From contig JAWNZC010000408.1 of the NCBI GenBank assembly GCA_035771165.1, forward strand, positions 806,001 through 870,000: a DNA stretch of 64,000 nucleotides, given 5' to 3'. Source of the stretch: Paragorgia papillata. Lineage: Eukaryota; Cnidaria; Anthozoa; Scleralcyonacea; Coralliidae. Position 1 is the stretch's first letter. Every line of letters begins with the position of its first letter. The notes under the pieces were generated by a model that ran no database searches, was not told the DNA's origin, and saw nothing but the letters and a program-made list of their open reading frames with translations. The translations under genes were made by a program, and so were the position numbers. Of the stretch, positions 38,738 to 49,845 are shown piece after piece.

Positions 38738-38833
38738 TTTGAAAAAAATTCCAGGAGGGGGTTGCGAACCGGAAGTCAACCCAAATTAAAATATTTTTGA
38801 GATTGTAGTCAGGATCGGCCTTTTGACACTACT
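38708..38833 (-). repeat. Polinton right terminal inverted repeat (126 bp)
   Basis: Ends ...CCTTTTGACACTACT and is the exact complement of 18749-18874. Confidence 0.95.
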
Positions 38834-38839
38834 TGTGGC
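38834..38839. repeat. Polinton target-site duplication, right (TGTGGC)
   Basis: Identical to 18743-18748. Confidence 0.95.
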
Positions 38840-38958
38840 ATATATTATTGAAAATTCCAGAAGAGATACTTTAAACTGCATTTTCTCAAAATATCAAATT
38901 TAACCTGACTTGCAAACTTGTATGATATCTCATGAACAATTTAATGGATTTTTCAGTA

Positions 38959-38963
<5 letters not shown>

Positions 38964-39030
<67 letters not shown>
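38964..39030. repeat. (TA)n microsatellite
   Basis: About 33 TA units with one TT interruption near 39000. Confidence 0.95.
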
Positions 39031-39032
<2 letters not shown>

Positions 39033-39344
39033 GCTATACAATGAACCATGATAAATTGATTTGGCTTTATACTTGTTGTGTAAATGCAGTATGTATCTTC
39101 CCATACCAAGCTGTCTCCTCCGGCATCTACTATTTATTTCATAATTTAAAAAGTGTATATCGTCCACAAAGTAACTAATATTTCCACAAAGTTTCAAAGA
39201 GATAGGTTAAATACTAAGCAACTTATCACTGTTGCAATTTTGATACACGGCAGGGGGTTATAAACTCAACTAACGAATAAATGAATATATTAAGAAATTC
39301 GTTAATTTTAAAATTAAAAAAAAAGTGACAACTTCAACGACATT
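39031..39344. other. Non-coding
   Basis: AT-rich; nothing recognised. Confidence 0.45.
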
Positions 39345-39592
39345 TTATTTCCCCCAGAAAAAGGTGTATAGTTTGTAAAACGGCGTGTGAAAGGACACTG
39401 GAAACAGTCAGAAGCAGCCTCCCACAACGTGAAGAAATAGAAAGATATTTTAGTGAATCGTACGATATTAAATTGGGTGACAACGACTTGAGCCGTTGTG
39501 GTCAAAATGCACGCAGTTTAATTGAGCTCAAAGCCCCATTTCTACAATTTTTAGAACAAAAAGTGTCGTTAAAATTTAAGAAAATCAACTAA
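39345..39592 (+). pseudogene. Open exon-like fragment with Cys pair (RCIVCKTACE)
   Basis: About 80 open codons ending TAA 39590-39592, with CIVCKTAC, then a C-terminal Cys (SRCGQNARSL). The 5' ~70 bp are repeated at 8868-8940. No ATG. Looks like the first domain of a zinc-binding, transposon-associated protein spread as fragments; family not recognised. Confidence 0.4.
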
Positions 39593-40507
39593 AGACTGAC
39601 AATCGGCAAAAATATTTTGAGGCTATAGGGCAGATTTTGCAGAAATTGACAATATTTGCATGTCGTCGCCGCAATGAAATTAGTAGCGTAGGCATGTCAA
39701 ACTTTATTGTAAGATCTGAGTGAGACAAAAAAACTGATTATATATTTCTATGTACGTTGTGGCAGTTAAGAGGTCTTGCTCGACATAAGACAGAATCTGA
39801 GTACGTTTTAAAGACAGCACAGCCACTAACTAGTAAACAAGTCGTCGGATGAAAGGAATAAATACATAATTTACCCACTTTCCCCAATTTTCCCATTACG
39901 AAATACCTCTCAGATATCAAAAGCAGTAATGGAATAAAATGAAACCAGCATTTAAATTTTGGGGAAGAAGGCAGATTTTGAGTTATAGTCGATCGAACAT
40001 TCGCTATCAATTTGACTCCAATGCGGCTTCTTCGTAGCATCACTTCATCTTCGATATTTATACACCTTCCTGGCTAAATATCTTATTTCACTTATCAGAA
40101 GAACGTCAGTGTATCCACTAATTGGACAACATAGTTTAAAACTCTGGTTGACCGACAGATTGTTAGTAAATCTTGAATATATCTTGGTCGTCATTACCTT
40201 CTGGGCTCTTCTCCACATTTTCAAAATTTCCCTACGAGACGATACAAAACACGATGAGCCCGCGGTATTTTTTAACAGCGCAGACAAAATTCCCTGCTGA
40301 AGCTGCTCGTGGAAAGTTGAAACCTGGGAACTAGGCTGGCTGATGTGCTTGGAAACAACTTAAAAAATATAATTAAGTTTAGGCAATTGTTTATTTTAAC
40401 TTTCGTATTACAAGGAATTTATAATGTAACACTAGAGAAGATTTTCAACCAGGATTTTGTGCGGAAAATTTCAGTAAAAAAAATTAAAGTGAATAAAGAA
40501 AACGTAA
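39593..40507. other. Non-coding
   Basis: Short frames on both strands without recognisable content. Confidence 0.45.
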
Positions 40508-40578
40508 TGCATTGGCCGGGAATCGAACCCGGGCCTCCCGCGTGGCAGGCGAGAATTCTACCACTGAACCACCAATGC
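40508..40578 (-). tRNA. tRNA-Gly (anticodon GCC)
   Basis: The minus strand begins GCATTGGTGGTTCAGTGGTA (acceptor, A box) with anticodon loop CTGCCAC, T-arm GGTTCGATTCC (B box) and discriminator A; acceptor ends GCATTGG/CCAATGC pair. 71 nt, no intron. TTTT follows 6 nt downstream on the minus strand as Pol III terminator. Very close to other metazoan tRNA-Gly(GCC). Confidence 0.98.
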
Positions 40579-40990
40579 TTGTTATAAATATGGAATAAAA
40601 TTGCCTTTATAATCCATTTGCAATAGAAAGTTTCTTGCTCCTTCGGGACATTTTGTAAAATGGCATTTTACCTATTTCTTTGTGAGCAATGCTGAACTTT
40701 GTTTCTTCTTTTGAAAAAGAATAAACAAAGAAAGAATAATTTGAGTGATTAATTTTATAATAGTCCAACGATTTTAAACAAAAAATATATGTAGTCATTC
40801 GGACTCATTCCCAGTTCTCACACTCTGCTTGGGGCGTTGGGCACTATTTTCGGGTAGCAAAAAAGTGTTGTACATACAATTCAGCATATATTCTCTCATC
40901 TCGAAATGATGATTATCGTTAATTGTGAAATGTCCTAGAATTAACAATAATCATCATTTTTAAAAAATAATTCCCTACCCCCATACCCCC
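40579..40990. other. Non-coding; small palindrome
   Basis: 40903-40962 contains a hairpin: ATGATGATTATCGTTAATT and its near complement AATTAACAATAATCATCAT. Otherwise nothing. Confidence 0.5.
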
Positions 40991-40998
40991 AACCCGAC

Positions 40999-41718
40999 TA
41001 GGCATGTCCCGATTGTGCTCGTAAAATCCAAAAAAGTTGCTCCCAAAAACCAGAAAGTTGCTCGCAAAAAAGCATAAAAGTTGCTCAAAAGTTGCCCGAA
41101 ATAAAAAAAGTTGCTACTAAAATTCAAAAAGTTGCCCGTACTATTACGTTAATTAAGAGCTTTATACAATTTCCGTACGCTCGCTTACGTGCAATGGCTG
41201 CGCTTGCTGGAGTACGAAAAGTTGCACCAGCATTTTCTGCTACCAAAATTGGATCTTCTTCTAAATGTTCGTCCTCTGATGAACTTGACAAGTCTGACGG
41301 CTCTTCTAATTCAGTCATAATGAATTAGCATTTATTTACATTTCAATGGTTTATAAGCCGCCATTTTGTTTTAAAGAGGAAACAGGTAACCCTAGTACCT
41401 AGCAAGTAAATATCAAGGGTAAATAAGCAGCAATGCTACAGCTGTTGCAGCATCACATCACAGGCTGTATTACAGCATATTGCCGCAATTAATTGATTTC
41501 CAAAATTATTTTATATCAGAAAAATATCGCAGGAAATGAAGTTGTCTATCACATGTAAGCATTTCCTACTGTAAAGTTTTGAATCTAGAAAAAGTTGCTC
41601 AAAAATTGCTCAAAAAGGAAAAAGTTGCTTAAAGTTGCTCGAAGTCTCGAACCGAAAAAAGTTGCTCCAAACGCAAAAAGTTGCTCAAAAGTTGCCGAGC
41701 ACAATCGGGACATGCCTA
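40999..41718. mobile_element. 720-bp non-autonomous hAT element
   Basis: Ends TAGGCATGTCCCGATTGTGC and inverse; AACCCGAC flanks it at 40991-40998 and 41719-41726 (8-bp duplication). Subterminal AAAAGTTGCTC is repeated about ten times near both ends, probably transposase binding sites. The 78-codon frame inside has no domain. Confidence 0.9.
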
Positions 41719-41754
41719 AACCCGACCCCACCTCTAAACCTGACCCTAACCCAT

Positions 41755-41987
41755 TGAACTAAAAATAACTGGAACGCTACGTTCAACCGGAAGTTTGAAG
41801 CCAAATTATGCAAGTCGTACCCAGCCTTTCCACGAAAAAAACAAACACGGCCAAAACAAAAAAAGTAGAAACACGCGTGGAAGTGCGTGTCTGGGAGTCA
41901 AAACTGGCTTCATGGGAGTCAAATTTTGGCTTCAAGATTTGTATGCGCAGTTTACTGAACGTAGCGTTCCAGTTATTTTTAGTTCAA
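41755..41987. mobile_element. 233-bp MITE, ends TTGAACTAAAAATAACTGG
   Basis: Terminal arms of ~30 bp including GGAACGCTACGTTCA are inverted at 41956-41987. Flanked on both sides by CCCTAACC-like sequence. Confidence 0.82.
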
Positions 41988-43781
41988 TGCCCTAACCCTA
42001 ACCACAACCCCCCTGGAAACCCTAAACCTAACCCCAAGCCCCCGTTGGACCTAAACCTAACCACAACCCTCCGGGAAAAAAGTCCCACCTCTCAGACCCC
42101 GACCAAACAACCCTCATCATATTCGTCTGCAGGGGCGTAGGAAGCTTGATAAACCTAGAGGGGCCGACTCCCACGATGCGCCACCATGGTTGGCGCCGAG
42201 CGGGGAAATTTTGACTATTTGGAGTCTCTAGATCGTCGGAAATGGCATTTCCAGAGTGTTCTCTACCTCTTTCGTTAGGCCCTTTCATTAATTCTTTCAT
42301 TATGATTTGTGAGTTTATGCTATCCGTGAGTCAGGATGGATTATTATTATTAATTGGCCGATCAGCGCAATATTTCGTTGCAATTTTTTTTAAATTCAAT
42401 TATTTTTTTGGGGGCGGAAAGCTATTCCGGCCCCCTTATAAAATATTGAGGGGGTGGCCCCACCGCACGATCGGAAATCGCACAGAAAATCGGCCACTTT
42501 CATGGGGCAGTTTGCAGTCCAACGTGCGTGCTGGCTCAAGTGAGTTCTGAAGACATTTAAAACTGATGAATTTGAGAAGGGTAATGGGTTCGTAGTTCGT
42601 ACATCGCGAAAATTTCACGAGTTGTCAACAAACCGTATTCTATGGCAAGCCCAACCTTCGTGCTATGCGCTCGTAGAAGAATTATGGTCGAGCGACGATT
42701 TTGAGCGGAGATGTTTGACTTTGAGCTCGGGGTGTTCTCGCTCCTGTCGGCCGTGTATTGATGCAACCTCGTACCCAGGGCCCTCTCTGCTTTCAAAATG
42801 GCGCGAGGAGAAGACCCTGGCAAAGGCTGGTCACGTGATTCCAAAATACTCCAAGATTCTTGGAGTATTTGGTCACGTGGATAATTTGAGCTTCGCCCGT
42901 CCTGGGGGGAGCGGTTGATTCGGTTCTTATAAACGTCAAGCGGACAAGGTTGCTGCAAGTCCGGTAACGTTAAATTCGAGCGGTAAATTTAATAGATATA
43001 TTTCAAAATTTACGACATTTGCTGGATAATTCATATTTGTTGCCGTCAATCGCCAGAAATGAAGCCGAAGGCGACGAACGATCATAAACTGATAAACAGA
43101 AACCCGCTCTGCGAGTCTGCGGTTACAGGTACTGATACATACACTAAAAATATTCGAATGCTGTTGATTTTTGGAAGTATATTCACCGTCCAGTATAGCA
43201 CATTTATGTTTCTTGTCCACACGTTTTGGATTTGTGGAAGTTTAATTGTTGTATCTGTCGATTTATACTCAAACGGCATATTCGAATCGAATCTGCTGTC
43301 CTCGTTGACTTTGAGGTTGTACTTGTACTTTAATACAAATATACGATCAACAACAATTCTTCGATCGACGAACATTTATATAGATCAGCACTGAAGACTT
43401 TGACTTTGTATATTTCTAAACTTTTTAAATTAGATTCGGCAGATAGACTTCACGGTCTGCAAGGTTACATCTGATTGGATAGCTTTCAACGCCGGTAGTC
43501 CTGGTGGTCAACCAATTAACGACGAACGTCCAAAATAAAGCGCGGTATCAAGTAACTGCATGCGTAATCAACAGGTTGCCATACGAACTTTTACATTTAA
43601 CCAAGGGGCAAAGATAAAGCGCAGTATAGTAACTGCATGCATACACACGATACAATACACAGGAAAGGTGTTATTCTGATAACTCGACCACTCAAGTGAC
43701 TGAATCCGGCAAGTAATATATATCCGGCATGCATATATCCCTCACCAAACCACACACGATGAAAACTAGAAATATACGCGG
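41988..43781. other. Mostly non-coding
   Basis: 41988-42080 has CCTAACC-type short repeats. 42768-42840 carries a dispersed repeat (ACCTCGTACCCAGGGCCCTC...GAAGACCCTGGCAAAGG), inverted again at 47832-47912. No gene recognised. Confidence 0.45.
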
Positions 43782-43782
43782 G

Positions 43783-44208
43783 GGTGTTCATATGATCCCG
43801 GTAAGCGGGCCAGCCTGGTACCTCACAATTATTTCTATTAAAATTTCGGTCGTATTCATATGGAAAATTTTCCCATATAACACACCGTCCCGCTTACCGG
43901 AATGAAGTCATTAAAGACAAAAAGTTATTTATTTCCATGGGATTTAAGGATAGTTGAAGATTTTATTCTTTAGTGGAATATAAATCTCAATTGTATAAGA
44001 AAAGGATTGATTTTGAAGCAGAAAAACCAGTGCAATACAACAGAATTGTGATCTTTGATGGCAGATGTCTTGACACGGATCACCAGACAAGCTAAATTTA
44101 TGATTTTTCCTGCCTCGGTAAGCGGGATGAAAACTATCATATGAACACAAAACAAACTTCATCTCACTTACCGGTGGCCCGCTTACCGGGGATCATATGA
44201 ACACCCCC
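43783..44208. mobile_element. ~425-bp MITE, ends GGGGTGTTCATATGATCCC
   Basis: Left arm GGGGGTGTTCATATGATC..GGTAAGCGGGCC; right arm is its complement ending GATCATATGAACACCCCC. A further internal GGTAAGCGGGA pair strengthens the fold. Confidence 0.87.
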
Positions 44209-44842
44209 TAAACCGGCTTTGGTTTCTAAATTTTGATACTACCTTAGATCATTGCTTGGAATGGAGTCAACAATCAATGATGCATAATGTGCGGGAACTT
44301 TATTTGTTAGGTTAAAGGACGATCGTTTTAAAGTAGTTATACCAAACATGTGTCATGGTTTGCAGAAATGTTCCTAATTAGTTGGTGTTTGAAAAACGGA
44401 ACAAAATATTAAACAAAATGAGATGAGAAACCCAAAATTGTTAGTTTAATAAGATTAATCGTATATATGCAGTTTTTCTGTCCCTGTGGCACTTTAATAA
44501 TGCATGCGAGCCATTCGCCGATAAAATGACAAGTTAAAGGAAACTCAGCATTAACTCTTTATCTTATCTATATTCTATAAACATTAACATTTATGCCGGC
44601 TATCAATCACAATTGTAATTAGCAATGTTTGCGTTGCAGTTATATGTTCCGCCTTCTTGGCGGACTAAATTTTGCTTGAGTCATGACTCGTGACAGATGC
44701 TTTTATATATAGTCATTAACTTTCCTACTTCAAAAAAGAAAGTATAGGAAATTACCTAATACGAAGACATAAACGTGGATACAAAACTCTTTACTGACCA
44801 GATTATTTCTAGCTCGATTGATTTATTGTCTTGTATACGACA
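44209..44842. other. Non-coding
   Basis: Nothing recognised. Confidence 0.45.
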
Positions 44843-45085
44843 ATGAGTCAGCGTGGCCGTGGTTATTGCCCGGGTTGCAAGGCCGAATATTTCAACCGTT
44901 CTAAACCGCCAAACTGTGGTATGTTTTGCGTTAGGAGGCACGTTCGAACCGGCGGCTAAGAAGCACAAGTACTCTCCCCGAGCCGTTCAAATATCTGAAG
45001 GTATCTTTAGTGTAAAGACCAGCAACAGAGACGATCGCTGTTTTGTCACTACAGATGGAACTATGTGGTTCTGCAGTGTCGACTA
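44843..45085 (+). pseudogene. Zinc-ribbon-like ORF with frameshift
   Basis: ATG at 44843 opens a frame with RGYCPGCKAEYFNRSKPPNC, a CxxC zinc-binding start. Around 44918 the sense appears to move by one frame into ALGGTFEPAAKKHKYSPRAVQ...DDRCFVTTDGTMWFC. The second part also has paired Cys. Probably a decayed transposon- or host-derived zinc protein; family not known to me. Confidence 0.4.
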
Positions 45086-46579
45086 ATATATCTAAACATA
45101 TTTTTTGCATTATTCGGTGCCTACCACCTGTGTTTCGTAGTTGTTGGACCACGTATATGTTCTTTGATATTATGTGGCTCTTTCTAGTCAAGGCTTTGAG
45201 GCTTTCTAGGTACTGATGTCAACACGACATTTTCTCTCGTCTGTAATATACTCGTCTATTCTGTCTTCATGGACAAACCTTGTCAGCAACATTACTGATC
45301 AACTACTGATGAATTCACCAATACCGCGGAAATCACCTCAACCCAACTCGATCAAAGGCAAAGCTGTCGAAAAGAAAGAACTCGAAAAATCGAAACATAC
45401 CGACGCCGTACAGTTTCGCAAGGCCTGACGGGATGATGCAATAATGCCATTTTGTGGAACCCCCCCAAAAAAAACAAACAAAAAAAACCCCAAAAACAAA
45501 CAAACAACAACCCACAATAAAGCCGAAACCTTAGACTCGGCCTACCATAGGTAGCCAGAGTAATAAATAACAAAATTGTGGATTAAGCACTGTCTGATCA
45601 AACGTCTAATTTTGCAATTCATCATTAATAGATTTTGTCTGAAAATCAAGAAGCCAGATGCTGACCAGACATGGCACTGCCAGAATTGTAAACAGTAGTT
45701 TAATATTAACGTATTGTCGTATTTCAAAAATTAAATTTCAAAGTGGTAATTATTACAGACAGTACATAAAATTGGACTCATTACTGGATATTTTAAAATA
45801 GCCAAAGTTTAGGTATTGTAAGAGTACATAATTATGATCTTTCGCAAACGGGAATATTTTAGTTGGAAATATACAAATATAAGTACACAATCATGGATAA
45901 TGCTGAATATAAAAGATTTTAGCTGCTCGCGAAAGGTGAATAATGGCTTATTTCGCATAATTCCTTGTGTATATTTATTGAGGACTAATTAAATTTTCAA
46001 GTTGGAGAAGAAAACATTAAAGTAAAGTTTGAGATTACTTTTTTCGATTGTGACAGTTTCAGGGCGAATAATTAAAGGAAAGTATGTTTGTTTAGCGTTT
46101 GAGAAACGGCGTTTTGGCCCAGGAAGTCGAGACATATTTTATTCCACAACTAATGACATCACTAGGCTCTACATAAATTCTTATTGTTATCGAACAGACT
46201 GTTCAAAACACTCTTTAGAAAACTAAACTCTCGTTGGAATAAAGTGGTCTGTGCAACTATGCCAACTATTTTAATGTGTCTCAATTTTTAGAGGGAAAAG
46301 CATTTAGTTGTTCGTCCTATAACGTTAACGTCTCCAGTCAAAAGAAGCGATATCAAAATCATTTTATGTAAAATAGATGCATGCATTTTTAATTAAGTTG
46401 TTAGACCAATAAAGAACTCTGCAGAAATCTGTGTCCTTGTATCCTAACTGCCCTCTGACTCTGTTGCCCCAAACTGTGATTTTTAAATATATACATGTTT
46501 TGAAATATAAAGGTTTTATCTTACTGATATGTATATGTACAGAATATGTATGTGTATGTGTATGTGCGTGTGTGCATGT
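45086..46579. other. Non-coding
   Basis: A CCCCCCAAAAAAAACAAAC homopurine-type tract at 45463-45515; nothing else recognised. Confidence 0.4.
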
Positions 46580-47214
46580 TCTACCCGGACTACCCAGACT
46601 ACCCAGACTACCCAGACTACCCAGACTACCCTGACTACCCAGACTACCCAGACTACCCAGACTACCCAGACTACCCTGACTACCCAGACGACTACCCTGA
46701 CTACCCGGACTACCAAGACTAGCTACCCAGACTACCCTGACTACCCTGACTACCAAGACTACCCAGACTACCCAGACTAGCTACCCAGACTACCCGGACT
46801 ACCCAGACTACCCAGACTACCCAGACTACCCAGACTACCCAGACTACCCAGACTACCCTGACTACCCAGACTAGCTACCCTGACTACCCAGACTACCCGG
46901 ACTACCCAGACTACCAAGACTAGCTACCCTGACTACCCAGACTACCCTGACTACCCAGACTACCAAGACTAGCTACCCTGACTACCCAGACTACCCAGAC
47001 TACCCAGACTACCCAGACTACCCAGACTACCCAGACTACCCTGACTACCCAGACTAGCTACCCTGACTACCCAGACTACCCGGACTACCCAGACTACCAA
47101 GACTAGCTACCCTGACTACCCAGACTACCCTGACTACCCAGACTACCAAGACTAGCTACCCTGACTACCCAGACTACCCTGACTACCCAGACTACCAAGA
47201 CTACCTGGACTACC
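46580..47214. repeat. GACTACCCA nonamer satellite with higher-order structure
   Basis: About 70 copies of a 9-bp unit (GACTACCCA/T/G). Recurrent GACTAGCTACCC breaks set a higher-order period of roughly 120-125 bp in the right half. Frames here give DYP/TTQ/LPR repeats and are not genes. Confidence 0.95.
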
Positions 47215-47335
47215 CTATGTATATATGTACGTATGTATGTATGTGTGTGTGTATGTGTGTATGTATATATATGTATGTATGCGTGTGTATGTATATATAT
47301 GTGTGATGTATGTATGTATGTATATATTTATGAAT
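47215..47335. repeat. (TATG)n/(TG)n microsatellite
   Basis: Imperfect TATG, TGTG and TATA tracts. Confidence 0.9.
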
Positions 47336-48106
47336 ATTGAAAAATATTTGAATATTCAAATATTCATTCATATTTCATGAAGACTTGGTTCAAAGCTAGT
47401 GCTATTATTATGAATGGTGGATAGCCTCTCCCCAGTCCCTCGTCCTAATGCCTGCTACGCAGGCTAAATGGTGGACTACCAAGAACACCGCTCCTCGAAG
47501 CTAGCCAATCAGAGGAGACCTTGCAAACGGTGAAGTCTGCCTCAGATTCGGAAAGTCCAGAAACCGAAATATTAATAAACACTTCTTGCTTGCATAATAA
47601 AGCAAATATGTTGTAGTGTAGACGCTTCTTACTAAACACGGTCATTAACTGATTCGATAAACTTGTTAAGAGAATGTCTTGTTATTTGTGCGATTTGGTT
47701 ATTCTTGAGTGCCTAAATAGTTCGCTGAATAGTTTTATATATATACGCAAGCCAACTATACTCTGTTTATCAGTGATGTATCGCGCCCCCCGGTACAGTG
47801 TGAGTCATCATCAAAATTATTCCAAAATTATTGGTGTCACGTGACCAGCCTTTGCCAGGGTCTTCTCCTCGCGCCATTTTGAAAGCAGAGAGGGCCCTGG
47901 GTACGAGGTTGGTATTGATGACGTTTACACGCAAGATATTCGTTCTACGCATGAGTAGTTAATACGGGTCAGCCCCAGTGGTCAGCCCGTATCTCGCGAG
48001 CAGCCGCCATTTCTGATCGTGGCCCCCTGCTTCCTACACCCCTGTTCGTCTGTGTGAAGAAATGATGATTATCATGATACTCAAGTGAGAGGTTATGTTG
48101 TACAAT
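47336..48106. other. Non-coding with dispersed repeat copy
   Basis: 47832-47912 is the inverted copy of the 42768-42840 repeat. No gene recognised. Confidence 0.5.
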
Positions 48107-49152
48107 GGACCCTTCCCCTTTTAACAAAAAACGCAATGCATCATGGTAGAGTGGTAACGCTCATCTGCCAAGCAAAATGGCGGGAGAGGAGCGGGGATTT
48201 TGTGGGGCAGAGGACTTTTGCTTTTTAAACGAGTGTCATCAAATAAAATAGCAACAAAACTTATCTTTACGGTTAGGGAGGTTTTTACTCGGACCCTAAA
48301 CTAGATATAAGGCAATCGCGGCGGTTTCTGTTGGAAATATTGACTCGGGTTGACTGGACAAACAATGGCGGTTCGAAGATAAACATTCTAGAAGAAGCGT
48401 CTTACTGTACAATTGTAGGTGAGTAGACTTGGCTATTTAATCTCATAAGAATCTTTTGTTATAGGACTAAGCAGCGATGCCTAATTTACTTAGATCGCAA
48501 ATATTTTGAGCATCGGAATGCATGTTGATGCCTTTTTCGTCTCTGCAATCTCGAGCAAGTTTGTCCTTAATTACGATCAGACGTTCGATAAACACTTACC
48601 AAAGAGACAGACCTTTAAATTTGTTTTGGCGCCAGTAAGCCCGGTTTCCTTGTCAACGGGAACGCTCAGGTCTTTTACAAAAGCGTTAACTTGAACACAA
48701 ACTGTAATTTGGTATTTATGCTGGTATTTTGTTTCTGAATTTCTTTGTAATCGTGGAAGAGGCTTCTTAACTTCATTAATTGCAGTAGGTTTTAAAGGTT
48801 TTAAATAATATAAGCATTTAGCTGAAAAGTTGATTTTCCAAGCTGTCGAGGCTGTTGGCACAGTTTTATTTTTTTACTGTGGTTTGATAACTGTTTATAA
48901 AGGCTTTGTTTTATAAATTTGATAAAAAGAATTTAATTGCATATTGGATAATTAATTTAATTGCATTATAGAATTGTAAATAATTTAGTTTAACTATTAC
49001 CAGGATTTAGTTAGGTTAAAATTCAAATATAATTGTGTACAAATTTATATAAATAGTTAGGATAGTTAGTAGTGTTAAATAAATAAATATTAAATAAATA
49101 AGTAAACAGAAGCCAAACCACAAACAATGAATGAAGAAAACAACAAAATACT
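48107..49152 (+). repeat. ISL2EU left inverted repeat (~1,045 bp)
   Basis: Nearly identical to the complement of 58275-59320; it includes the promoter region and the first codons of the transposase gene. The 94-codon frame present in both arms (48577-48861 and 58566-58850) is not supported as a gene. Confidence 0.88.
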
Positions 49153-49456
49153 GTGGCTACAAGACAGCACTGAGGAAAAAACACCATCATCAGTTAGCCG
49201 TGGAGGAAGAACATGCTGTGTACCTCACTGCCATAACAATAGTAGACAAATGCCTGATATTTCCTTTCATAAGATTCCAGTTGAGCCAACATTAAGGAGG
49301 AAGTGGTTAAAATTACTTACAACAAAAGGCTTTTGTAACCCTAGCTCTAATCACTGGGTATGTTCAGCTCACTTTCCAGGAGGGAAAAAAACTTATGAGA
49401 ATAATATTCCTACAGTTATGATGCCAGAAACTAGTCCAACAGTAAATAGAGAAAAG
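49127..49456 (+). pseudogene. ISL2EU transposase, N-terminal THAP part (interrupted)
   Basis: 110 codons: MNEENNKIL start (from the inverted repeat), then a THAP zinc finger: CCVPHC, RRKWLKLL, CSAHF and a following PTVMMPE box. THAP domains bind transposon ends. The frame is cut after codon 110 by the hAT element; the sense continues at 55446. The stop just inside the hAT (TAG at 49460-49462) would give a truncated THAP-only protein. Confidence 0.88.
49449..49456. repeat. hAT target duplication, left (GAGAAAAG)
   Basis: Equal to 55438-55445. Confidence 0.93.
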
Positions 49457-49845
49457 CCATAGTGGAAAGTCGGGCACTTTAACGGGAGATCTCCCGCGGC
49501 AGGCAAAGGTCAAAAACTGCTGATGCGGCAAAATCTTGCGGCAGAAAAACTGTAAAATTGAAAGTGCGGCAGAATTCTGCGGCAGAAATAGTTTACAAAA
49601 TACCTGCGGCAGAATTTGGGTGTAAGATAGCATTTTTGTTTTGCTCTCGTCATGCAAGTTGAAACTGATTGCAATTAAAATTGAACTGAGTATAATGAAT
49701 TAATTAATCATACATGAAGTACTGAATCTCACGCTCTGCTTGACTGCTGGGCCTTGCTGGCATGCAGGCTCGAAAATTATTCAAATGAACACCGGCACTG
49801 CAGCAACAAGTTCAGGACGTGTTTTTTTTAAAAAAAAGAAGAATT

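Larger units (their letters stand above)
18749..38833. mobile_element. Complete Polinton/Maverick (adintovirus-like) element, 20,085 bp
   Basis: Perfect 126-bp inverted repeats, 6-bp duplication, and ~24 densely packed ORFs including PolB, rve integrase, packaging ATPase, major capsid and probable penton proteins. These are the hallmarks of virus-like self-synthesising transposons. Identical repeats and mostly intact ORFs argue for a recent insertion. All but three genes are on the minus strand. The only recognised defect is the missing ATG of the 27937-28992 gene. Confidence 0.95.

Noticed and set aside
38510..38779. 89-codon ORF at the Polinton right end
   Set aside because: Covers subterminal repeats and part of the terminal repeat; the MAAKFLGLG periodicity mirrors the DNA repeat.
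38964..39030. (TA)n tract as a replication origin or Polinton end
   Set aside because: Lies 130 bp outside the Polinton's clean TSD; an ordinary microsatellite.
41988..42080. Telomere-like CCCTAACCCTAACC
   Set aside because: Only two to three irregular units mixed with CCACAACC and CCTAAACC variants; not a telomere array.
46364..46780. ORFs across the GACTACCCA satellite
   Set aside because: Nine-bp repeats stay open in all frames.
48577..48861. 94-codon ORF present in both ISL2EU arms
   Set aside because: Identical in both arms because the arms are copies; no domain and it lies in the leader/promoter region.
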